Below, in pieces: positions 1-5,272 of a stretch of 6,519 nt of DNA. Source of the stretch: Gammaproteobacteria bacterium (GTDB taxonomy: Bacteria; Pseudomonadota; Gammaproteobacteria; UBA9214); the NCBI GenBank assembly GCA_030599705.1, contig JAUVNM010000103.1:1-6519 (forward strand), in the 5' to 3' direction. Each line of letters starts with the position of its first letter. Position 1 is the first letter of the stretch. The translations under genes and the position numbers were made by a program. The notes beneath the pieces were generated by a model. That model was not told where the DNA came from. It ran no database searches and was given only the letters and a program-made list of their open reading frames with translations.

Positions 1-150
1 CACCATGGCGCCGACCAGCACGATGCCGTGTACGAAGTTCGAGCCCGACATCAACGGGGTATGCAGGATTACCGGCACGCGGCTGATGACCTCGTAGCCG
101 GTAAACGCCGACAGCATGAAGATATACAGTGCAGTTATGCCTTCGATCAT
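1..150 (-). CDS. pntAB: NAD(P) transhydrogenase subunit alpha part 2 (PntAB type), 3'-truncated by the window edge
   Basis: This is the small membrane piece (domain II, first part) of proton-translocating nicotinamide nucleotide transhydrogenase in organisms where the alpha subunit is split in two. With PntB it forms the proton channel in the inner membrane. Only the first 50 codons lie in the window. They begin MIEGITALYIFMLSAFTGYE, a hydrophobic first helix, followed by the family-typical HTPLMSGSN segment that leads into the next helix (GIVLVGAMV). The HTPLMS motif after the first helix is what identifies the protein. The ATG (bases 150-148) overlaps the TGA of the upstream pntAA gene in an ATGA arrangement, with a GGAGG site 7 bases before it. 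This supports the start and suggests translational coupling. The full family member is roughly 100-140 residues, so the rest of this gene and probably pntB lie to the left of the window. Confidence 0.9.
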   Translation of the reverse strand, partial: MIEGITALYIFMLSAFTGYEVISRVPVILHTPLMSGSNFVHGIVLVGAMV

Positions 151-1277
151 GATGCGGCCTCCACGAGTTTCCGGGTGGGCTCATGGCGGATTTCGCCGGC
201 ATGCGTGAGCACGGACGCCGTGACGATTTCATCGTCCCAGTCGGGGTCGAGTTCCCCGTCCCGGACAATCAGGGACAGGAAGTTGTAGAGATTTTTGGCG
301 TACATCTCGCTGGCGTGCACCGGCAGCATGGCGGGCACGTTGAGCGGGCCGTAGATCATGACGCGCTCATGCCCGAAGGCCTCGCCGGGGACGGTCAGCT
401 CGCAGTTGCCGCCGCTTTCGGCGGCCAGGTCGATAATGACCGCCCCGTGTTTCATTTCATCGACCATGGCTGCTGAAATGATGCACGGCGCCTTTTTACC
501 GGGTACCGCCGCGGTGGCGATGATGGCGTCCGCCTGGATGACATGCTCGGCGAGCACGGCCACTTCCTGCTGTTTTTCCTCTTCCGTGAGTTCGCGCGCA
601 TAGCCGCCGCTGCCCTCGGCCTTGACGTGTACGTCGACGAACTTTGCGCCCAGGGATTCCACCTGCTCGCGGGTTTCCGGCCGGACATCATAGGCCTCGA
701 CCATGGCGCCCAGGCGCCTGGTCGTGGCAATCGCCTGCAGGCCGGCGACGCCGACGCCGATGATCAGCACCTTCGCCGGGCGGATGGTGCCGGCGGCGGT
801 GGTCAGCATGGGAAAGAAGCGCGCGGTGCGCGTGGCGGCCATGAGCGCGCCCTTGTAGCCGGTGATGGAGGCCTGTGACGACAGGGCGTCCATACCCTGT
901 GCGCGCGACAGCCGCGGGATCAGTTCCATGGCGAAACTGGTGATGTTGCGGTCGCGCAGCAGCGCGGTGCATTCGGGGTGCTCGTGCGGGTGCAGGAAGC
1001 CGATCACGCACGCGCCTTCCTTGAGCTGGCCGATGGCCGTGCGGTCGAGCGGTTGCACGGTCAGCAGGATATCGGCGGCACCGAACAGTCCGGCACGGTC
1101 GCCGGTCAGCTGTGCCGTGGTGTATTCACTGTCACGGTAGAACGCCGCGGCGCCGGCACCGGACTCGATGCGGACTTCGAGGCCCTGGCGGGTTAATTGC
1201 TCGGCAACGGCCGGGACGAGGGCGACCCGGCGTTCGCCGGGAACGGTTTCATCGGGGACAGCAACGCATATCGGCAT
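147..1277 (-). CDS. pntAA: NAD(P) transhydrogenase subunit alpha part 1 (PntAA, NAD(H)-binding domain I)
   Basis: This is the soluble NAD(H)-binding domain I of the proton-translocating transhydrogenase. It exchanges hydride between NADH and NADP+ bound on PntB, driven by proton entry, and so supplies NADPH. The 376-residue length is normal for the split-subunit form. The alanine dehydrogenase/transhydrogenase fold is clear. Residues 1-140 form the N-terminal half (PDETVPGERRVAL near the start), and residues 124-143 carry the SRAQGMDALSSQAS signature followed by GYKG. Residues 174-179 (GVGVAG) are the dinucleotide-binding glycine motif, followed by EAYDVRP at 194-200. Residues 283-293 (DLAAESGGNCE) are the conserved loop near the nicotinamide. 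The C-terminus is short and soluble, without membrane helices, as expected when pntAB is a separate gene. The ATG start has GGAGGG four bases upstream. The stop overlaps pntAB. No frameshift or missing motif is visible. Confidence 0.95.
   Translation of the reverse strand: MPICVAVPDETVPGERRVALVPAVAEQLTRQGLEVRIESGAGAAAFYRDSEYTTAQLTGDRAGLFGAADILLTVQPLDRTAIGQLKEGACVIGFLHPHEHPECTALLRDRNITSFAMELIPRLSRAQGMDALSSQASITGYKGALMAATRTARFFPMLTTAAGTIRPAKVLIIGVGVAGLQAIATTRRLGAMVEAYDVRPETREQVESLGAKFVDVHVKAEGSGGYARELTEEEKQQEVAVLAEHVIQADAIIATAAVPGKKAPCIISAAMVDEMKHGAVIIDLAAESGGNCELTVPGEAFGHERVMIYGPLNVPAMLPVHASEMYAKNLYNFLSLIVRDGELDPDWDDEIVTASVLTHAGEIRHEPTRKLVEAAS
158..162 (-). promoter_or_regulatory. Ribosome binding site of pntAB inside the end of pntAA
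   Basis: On the minus strand GGAGG occurs in the last codons of pntAA, 7 bases before the ATG of the downstream gene. The stop of one gene and start of the next share ATGA (bases 150-147). This is seen directly in the sequence. Translational coupling, keeping the two alpha pieces in equal amounts, is inferred. Confidence 0.7.
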
Positions 1278-1281
1278 AACA

Positions 1282-1287
1282 CCCTCC
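1282..1287 (-). promoter_or_regulatory. Ribosome binding site of pntAA
   Basis: The minus strand reads GGAGGG, then TGTT, then the ATG of pntAA. The match to the anti-Shine-Dalgarno sequence is strong but the spacing is slightly short. It fixes the start chosen for pntAA. Confidence 0.7.
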
Positions 1288-1411
1288 GCATGCGACTTGT
1301 CGTGCTGTTAGCCCGGGGCAAGTGACATAGACTTGATTGAAAATATTTGCTAAGCAATTGGTTACTTGGAACTCCTGCTTAGCTGAAAAGTATATTAGCT
1401 TGTTTTAAAAG
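1288..1411 (-). promoter_or_regulatory. AT-rich leader/promoter region of the pnt operon with small dyads
   Basis: This is the only AT-rich, non-coding stretch upstream of pntAA, so the operon promoter probably lies here. It contains an 11-base odd palindrome TTGCTAAGCAA (1347-1357). It also holds an inverted repeat of 8 bases, GCTAAGCA (1349-1356) with TGCTTAGC (1376-1383), separated by 19 bases. On the minus strand TATACT-like sequence occurs near 1390-1395, but I could not pair it with a convincing -35 box. The dyads could be an operator or an RNA structure. No known regulator site was recognised. Confidence 0.35.
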
Positions 1412-1465
1412 AAAAGGGGACAGATTTATTTTTCCAACGGCTGAAAAATAAATCTGTCCCCTTTT
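1412..1465. repeat. Perfect 23-bp inverted repeat with 8-base loop (possible bidirectional terminator or mobile REP-associated element)
   Basis: Bases 1412-1434 and 1443-1465 are exact reverse complements over 23 bases, separated by CAACGGCT. Each arm contains GGGGACAGATTTATTTTTC or its complement. Read on the minus strand, downstream of the DsrL-like gene, the hairpin is followed by TTTTCTTTT. Read on the plus strand it ends in a run of six T. Either direction could therefore end transcription. From memory, this GGGGACAGATTTATTTT sequence recurs in many gammaproteobacterial genomes, often near REP-type (Y1) transposase genes. That origin is recalled and inferred; the window contains no transposase gene. 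Confidence 0.7.
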
Positions 1466-1468
1466 TTC

Positions 1469-1492
1469 GTAGGACCCGCGCCTCGCGGGGAA
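1469..1492 (+). repeat. REP-like hairpin, unit 1 (plus orientation)
   Basis: The unit reads GTAGGA, then a 6-bp stem CCCGCG (1475-1480), loop CCT, stem CGCGGG (1484-1489), then GAA. A conserved short head next to a GC-rich imperfectly conserved hairpin is the layout of REP sequences in gammaproteobacteria. It sits in a gene-free gap, as REPs usually do, and pairs with a second unit in the opposite orientation 8 bases away. Confidence 0.65.
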
Positions 1493-1500
1493 TTTCCACC

Positions 1501-1524
1501 TTCCCGGCCGGGGGCCGGTCCTAC
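1501..1524 (-). repeat. REP-like hairpin, unit 2 (minus orientation), forming an inverted pair with unit 1
   Basis: Read on the minus strand this unit has the same plan as unit 1: GTAGGA, stem CCGGCC (1518-1513), loop CCC, stem GGCCGG (1509-1504), then GAA. Head, spacing, loop size and tail are identical while the stem bases differ, which is compensatory variation typical of REP families. The two heads also pair as a 9-bp outer stem (CGTAGGACC at 1468-1476 with GGTCCTACG at 1517-1525), so the whole pair can fold into one larger structure. It starts four bases after the stop of the DsrL-like gene and may protect or end that transcript. Confidence 0.65.
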
Positions 1525-1528
1525 GATG

Positions 1529-3454
1529 TCAGGCGCCCAATCCCATCTTGATATAACCGGTTGGGCACACCTCGGCGCAGATATGGCAACCGATGCAGCG
1601 GTCGTAGTCGGTGTAGACATAACGGCCCATGGTGGCCTGGTCTTTCGGGGTGCGCAGTACGGCATCCTGCGGGCAGTAGATCACGCAGTTGTCGCATTCG
1701 AAACACATGCCGCAACTCATGCAGCGTTCGGCCTCGGCCTGTGCCTGGGCTTCATCCAGTCCCTGGAAGCGTTCCTCGAAGCTGCCGAGCACCTCGTCGG
1801 CGTTGACGCCGGTTTCGAGGCGCTGGTTGCGCGGCGTAAACGGGAAGTGGCTGAGGAAGAGCTCATCATGGGGGATGATTTCCTGCTGTGAGCGGTCCTC
1901 GTAATTGTGGACCGCGTAGCCGGCGTCGTCGGTGCCCCATTCCTGCTGACTCGAGTATTGCTCCGGCTCCAGCGAGGTCTCGCGCAGCTTGTCGAGCAGG
2001 TTGAAATGATGCACGTCGACCTTCGGGCGCCTGTCATATTCCTCGCTGCCCAGGTAGCGGTCGATGCTGTCGACGGCGATAGAGGCCTGGCCGATCGCCG
2101 TGGTCAGCAGGTGCGGGCGTACGATGTCGCCACACACGAAATAGCCGGGCTTGTCCGGGACCTGGTAGAACTTGTCGGCGTCAATCAGTCCACGCCCGTT
2201 GTCGAATTCCTCAAGGCCACTGAGGTCACCGCTCTGGCCAACGGCCGGTACCACGAGGTCACACTCAATGTCGAATTCCGAGCCTTGTTTTTCGGTCATC
2301 TTGCCATCGGTCCAGTCGACCTCGATGACCCGCAGGGCCGTCGCGCGGCCATCCTCACCCAGTACCAGCTCCACCGGCGCCAGGCTGCCACGGATCTTGA
2401 CGCCTTCCTGCTCGGCGGTGACCACTTCATGCTCGGCCGCCGGCATCTGCTCGATCGGGCGACGGTAGATCAGCAATACCTCGGAGCCCTCGCGGCTGGC
2501 GGTGGTGGCCACGTCATGTGCCGTCAGGTTGCGGATGATCGCCTCGGGGCGGTCATTCTCGTGCGGGTTCTTGATGTGTCCCAGCCGGCGCGCCACCGAG
2601 ATTACGTCCATGGCGGTATCACCGCCGCCGATCACCACGACCTTCCCGGCGGTGAAATGCATGCGTTCCTCGTTGAAAGCAGCCAGGAAGGCGACGCCGC
2701 TGACGCAGTTGGGCGCGTCGCCGCCCGGGACGTTCAGGGTGCGGCCCTGCTGGGCGCCGATGGCCAGCAGGATGGCATCGTAGTCCTTTTCCAGCTGCGC
2801 GAAACTGATATCACGGCCGACGCGGGTCTTCATGTGAAGTTCCACGCCCAGGTCGATGATGCGCTGGTTCTCGCCGTCCATGACGTCGCGCGGCATGCGG
2901 TAGCCGGGGATGCCGTAGCGTGACATGCCGCCGAGTTCGGCGCGCTCGTCGAAAATGGTGGCGCCGTGACCACGGCGGCGTAACTGGTAGGCAGCGGCCA
3001 TGCCGGCAACGCCGCCGCCGATGATGGCGACCTGCTTGCCGGATTCGTGTTCCGGTTTTTCGAAGCCGAGACCTTCCTCAAGGGCATGGTCACCGATGAA
3101 CTGTTCCACCGAGTTGATGCCGACGAAGTCCTCGACCTCGTTGCGGTTGCAGCCTTCCTGGCAGGGCGCCGGACAGACACGACCCATCATGGAGGGAAAC
3201 GGATTGGCATTGGTGGAACGGCGAAACGCGTATTCCTGCCAGGACATGCCTGCCGATGGTTTCTCGATGCCGCGCACGATCTGCAGCCAGCCGCGGATAT
3301 CCTCGCCGGACGGGCAGCTGCCCTGGCACGGCGGGGTCTTGTGAATATAGGTAGGACACTTGTACGAGGTGTCCTCGTTGAAGATATCTTCTGACCAACG
3401 CTGGTAGGTTTCGTCGCCGTCCTGGTAACGGCGGAAGGTGAGTTTGTCTTCCAT
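1529..3454 (-). CDS. DsrL-like NAD(P)H:acceptor oxidoreductase (GltD-type FAD/iron-sulfur flavoprotein with C-terminal ferredoxin domain)
   Basis: This is a cytoplasmic flavoprotein of the glutamate-synthase-small-subunit/DsrL family, which moves electrons between NAD(P)H and an iron-sulfur partner. With the ATG at 3454-3452 it is 641 residues. Residues 33-47 (C33, C43, C47) and 94-102 (C94, C98, C102) form the GltD-type N-terminal cluster-binding region. Residues 146-151 (GGGVAG) bind FAD. Residues 276-283 (GGGDTAMD) bind NAD(P)H, and an arginine pair (YRR, 331-332) follows the next strand, consistent with NADP preference. VCGD at 440-443 is the C-terminal FAD motif. The last ~65 residues hold two [4Fe-4S] motifs: C584, C587, C590, C594 and C620, C623, C626, C630, with extra cysteines at 578 and 581. 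The CMSCGMCFECDNC block, the C-terminal domain and the total length match DsrL of sulfur oxidisers (about 650 residues) rather than plain GltD (about 470). No other dsr gene is present, so a role in sulfur metabolism is not shown. An in-frame TTG at 3460 is an alternative start. No strong Shine-Dalgarno site is seen. The transcript reads toward pntAA but hairpins intervene. Confidence 0.88.
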   Translation of the reverse strand: MEDKLTFRRYQDGDETYQRWSEDIFNEDTSYKCPTYIHKTPPCQGSCPSGEDIRGWLQIVRGIEKPSAGMSWQEYAFRRSTNANPFPSMMGRVCPAPCQEGCNRNEVEDFVGINSVEQFIGDHALEEGLGFEKPEHESGKQVAIIGGGVAGMAAAYQLRRRGHGATIFDERAELGGMSRYGIPGYRMPRDVMDGENQRIIDLGVELHMKTRVGRDISFAQLEKDYDAILLAIGAQQGRTLNVPGGDAPNCVSGVAFLAAFNEERMHFTAGKVVVIGGGDTAMDVISVARRLGHIKNPHENDRPEAIIRNLTAHDVATTASREGSEVLLIYRRPIEQMPAAEHEVVTAEQEGVKIRGSLAPVELVLGEDGRATALRVIEVDWTDGKMTEKQGSEFDIECDLVVPAVGQSGDLSGLEEFDNGRGLIDADKFYQVPDKPGYFVCGDIVRPHLLTTAIGQASIAVDSIDRYLGSEEYDRRPKVDVHHFNLLDKLRETSLEPEQYSSQQEWGTDDAGYAVHNYEDRSQQEIIPHDELFLSHFPFTPRNQRLETGVNADEVLGSFEERFQGLDEAQAQAEAERCMSCGMCFECDNCVIYCPQDAVLRTPKDQATMGRYVYTDYDRCIGCHICAEVCPTGYIKMGLGA

Positions 3455-3460
3455 AGTCAA

Positions 3461-3626
3461 TCAGTGCCCGTTGCAATCGTTGTTCGGATTCTGCGGCGTA
3501 CTTTATAGTATAGGGCGCCTGATTGCATGTTCCGGGCCGGCGGACCGGCCTCGTCTGGTGTACCTCCCGGCAACATGGTAGGCTGTCGAGGTCGTTAATA
3601 ACCATAGTATCTTCAGGTTATAAACC
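3461..3626. promoter_or_regulatory. Divergent intergenic region between the DsrL-like gene and the HNH gene, with a candidate plus-strand promoter
   Basis: Both flanking genes are transcribed away from this region, so it should hold their promoters. On the plus strand TTGTTC (3480-3485) is followed after 18 bases by TATAGT (3504-3509), a plausible sigma-70 pair. It would give the HNH gene a leader of about 110 bases. The repeated TATAGTATA also allows a minus-strand -10 (TATACT), but no good -35 was found for it. A GC hairpin GGCCGG-CGGA-CCGGCC lies at 3535-3550 within the putative HNH leader. No known regulator site is recognised. Confidence 0.35.
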
Positions 3627-4232
3627 ATGACGTTGCTGGAATTGAATCAACAGGTGCTGCGGACGGACGTATCCGGTATGCCACTTGAGTGGGTTGGCTA
3701 CCAGGATGCAGTGCGTCTCTACCATCTCGAACAGGTGGCCTATTCCTGCGGCTCCCCGCTCTACCGGATCCACGGTGGCATCAACGCAAAGACCGGCCGG
3801 CGCAGCGTCATCGAGGTGAACTCCATCATCGCTACCCATGGCCGGAACCACGCACTCACCAAGCAGCGCGACTGCTATGTTCCGCCATTGAATAATCCGG
3901 CGCTGTTCAAGCGTGATTCCCGGCTGTGCCTGTATTGCGGCGAGAGCTTCCGGGTGCGCGACCTGTCGCGCGACCACGTGACCCCGCTGATCCATGGCGG
4001 GGAAGATACCTGGAACAATGTCGTGACCGCCTGCCGGCGCTGCAACAACCACAAGGCCGGGCACACCCCGGAGCAGGCCGGCATGCAGCTGCTTGCGGTG
4101 CCGTTTGTGCCAACGCATGCGGAGTACATCTACCTGCAGGGACGGCAGGTGCTGGCCGACCAGATGGAATTCCTGCTGGCGCACTTCCCGCGCACCAGCC
4201 CGCTGCACGCGCGCCTGAAACTCGCTTCCTGA
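3627..4232 (+). CDS. HNH endonuclease family protein
   Basis: The 201-residue protein has a metal-dependent nuclease domain in its second half. C101 and C104 (CLYC) with C136 and C139 (CRRC) form the zinc-binding pairs that hold the fold. D116-H117 within SRDHVTP supply the catalytic histidine region. N130-N131 lie in the TWNNVVTAC helix approach, and N140-N141-H142 (NNHK) close the motif. This is the classical HNH arrangement with all key residues present, so it should be active. Residues 1-95 are not recognised as a separate domain, but begin with a short segment (VNSIIATHGRNHAL at 64-77) usual in stand-alone HNH proteins of this kind. Many proteobacteria carry such a single HNH gene with no restriction or phage context, and none is seen here. 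The DNA target and role are unknown. The ATG is preceded by a weak AGG 9 bases away. Its direction and spacing suggest its own transcript, possibly shared with the kinase-like gene downstream. Confidence 0.88.
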   Translation: MTLLELNQQVLRTDVSGMPLEWVGYQDAVRLYHLEQVAYSCGSPLYRIHGGINAKTGRRSVIEVNSIIATHGRNHALTKQRDCYVPPLNNPALFKRDSRLCLYCGESFRVRDLSRDHVTPLIHGGEDTWNNVVTACRRCNNHKAGHTPEQAGMQLLAVPFVPTHAEYIYLQGRQVLADQMEFLLAHFPRTSPLHARLKLAS

Positions 4233-4336
4233 CCGCATCCGCTGTTCCTCGTGGCCGATAACAAGCGGCGTGTCTACCTGGTTGATGCCAGTATCTGTAT
4301 TTTTTAGTACGTGATCTCTGTGGCAAAATAGATTTG
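4233..4336 (+). promoter_or_regulatory. Intergenic region upstream of the ketosamine-kinase gene with a weak promoter candidate
   Basis: The gap between two same-strand genes contains an imperfect GC stem (CCGCTGTT at 4239-4246 with AACAAGCGG at 4260-4268). It then has TTGATG (4282-4287) and TTAGTA (4304-4309), 16 bases apart, followed by the next start about 28 bases on. This could be a weak sigma-70 promoter, giving the kinase-like gene a separate start of transcription. The T run at 4299-4305 after the stem is too distant for a normal terminator. Confidence is low. Confidence 0.25.
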
Positions 4337-5215
4337 ATGTCACTCTGGGATACCATCGCCGCCGATATCGCCGCTGCAACCGGCACCAGAGCCGAACTGC
4401 GCCAGCAGGGTTCCGTCGGCGGCGGCTGCATCAACCAGGCGCAGCGTATCGAGTATGGTGACGAAACCTATTTCGTGAAACTCAACACGGCCTCGCAGGT
4501 CGACATGTTCGCCGCGGAATTCGAGGGACTGCAGGCCCTGCGCCAGTGTGATGCCCTGCATATCCCGGAGCCGGTCTGTTACGGTGAGGATGGTAGTTCG
4601 GCATACATCGTTATGGAGAACCTCGCGCTTGGTGGCCACGGCGATCCGGTCGCACTCGGGGAAGGGCTGGCGGCCCTGCATCGCATCACGCAGGACCAGT
4701 TCGGCTGGCACCGCGACAACACCATTGGTTCCACGCCACAGATCAATACGCTTGCGGATGACTGGATCGCGTTCTACCGCGAGCACCGGCTGCAGTTCCA
4801 GTTTGAACTTGCCGCCCGCCACGGCTGCCCGGGGCGGCTGGTATCACAGGGCGAGCGCCTGATGAGTGAGTTTCACGTCCTGTTCGACAGTTATTCGCCA
4901 GAAGCCTCGCTGCTGCACGGTGATCTCTGGTCCGGCAACCAGGCCTATACATCAGAGGGTGAGCCGGCGATCTTCGACCCTGCGGTGTATTACGGTGACC
5001 GCGAGGCCGATCTCGCCATGACGGAACTGTTCGGGGGTTTCGGTCGAGACTTTTATGCTGCCTACAATGCAGCCTGGCCGATTGATCCGGGTTATAAAAT
5101 CCGCAAGACGTTCTACAACCTGTACCACATCCTCAACCACTTCAACCTGTTCGGTGGCGGTTACGCAAGCCAGGCGCAGGGAATGGTGGATTTGTTGCTG
5201 GGCGAGCTTAAGTAG
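4337..5215 (+). CDS. Fructosamine/ketosamine-3-kinase family protein
   Basis: This 292-residue cytoplasmic protein belongs to the fructosamine-3-kinase (FN3K) family. Its members phosphorylate sugar adducts on protein lysines (ribulosamines or erythrulosamines in bacteria), so that the adduct falls off and the protein is repaired. The family has a protein-kinase/aminoglycoside-phosphotransferase fold. In the N-lobe, GSVGGGCINQ (about 25-34) is the phosphate-binding loop with the family's GG(C/S)IN pattern, and K48 in YFVKL is the ATP-anchoring lysine. VMEN at 92-95 is the hinge. In the C-lobe, HGDLWSGN (194-201) is the catalytic loop with D196 and N201, and FDPAVYYGDREADLAM (213-228) contains the metal-binding aspartate D214. 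Length and motifs match the bacterial family (E. coli YniA type). ATG at 4337 is chosen; a TTG directly before it (4334) is an alternative that adds one residue. No strong ribosome site is visible. Substrate specificity cannot be told from sequence. Confidence 0.93.
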   Translation: MSLWDTIAADIAAATGTRAELRQQGSVGGGCINQAQRIEYGDETYFVKLNTASQVDMFAAEFEGLQALRQCDALHIPEPVCYGEDGSSAYIVMENLALGGHGDPVALGEGLAALHRITQDQFGWHRDNTIGSTPQINTLADDWIAFYREHRLQFQFELAARHGCPGRLVSQGERLMSEFHVLFDSYSPEASLLHGDLWSGNQAYTSEGEPAIFDPAVYYGDREADLAMTELFGGFGRDFYAAYNAAWPIDPGYKIRKTFYNLYHILNHFNLFGGGYASQAQGMVDLLLGELK

Positions 5216-5222
5216 ACGCTCA

Positions 5223-5244
5223 GGTACGGCTTGCGATCCGTACC
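5223..5244. terminator. Hairpin between convergent genes, possible terminator
   Basis: GGTACGG (5223-5229) and CCGTACC (5238-5244) form a perfect 7-bp stem with an 8-base loop. The stem begins 8 bases after the kinase-like stop and lies 28 bases before the SulP stop. The position between two convergent genes suits a shared terminator. There is no T tract on either side, so it is not a standard intrinsic terminator and may instead stabilise the 3' ends. Confidence 0.35.
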
Positions 5245-5272
5245 CCACCGAAGGTTTCAGCCACTGCTCACT

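Noticed and set aside
1412..1525. CRISPR array or integron attachment site
   Set aside because: The repeats are inverted pairs rather than direct repeats with spacers, and no cas or integrase gene is present.
1907..2923. Long 338-codon open frame on the plus strand opposite the DsrL-like gene
   Set aside because: It lies entirely antisense to a gene with clear FAD and NAD(P)H motifs, has no recognisable domain, and is expected in GC-rich coding DNA.
1529..3454. Calling the gene gltD (glutamate synthase small subunit)
   Set aside because: It is about 170 residues longer, has a C-terminal ferredoxin domain, and no glutamate synthase large subunit lies beside it.
3627..4232. HNH gene as part of a restriction, toxin or anti-phage system
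   Set aside because: No methyltransferase, helicase, ATPase, immunity gene or phage gene is nearby. The neighbours are metabolic genes, so nothing supports a defence system.
3618..4379. 253-codon minus-strand frame opposite the HNH gene
   Set aside because: It is antisense to a gene with complete HNH residues. Its translation shows no domain or ribosome site and it also covers the intergenic gap.
4340..4822. 160-codon minus-strand frame opposite the ketosamine-kinase gene
   Set aside because: It is a shadow of a well-supported kinase-like gene.
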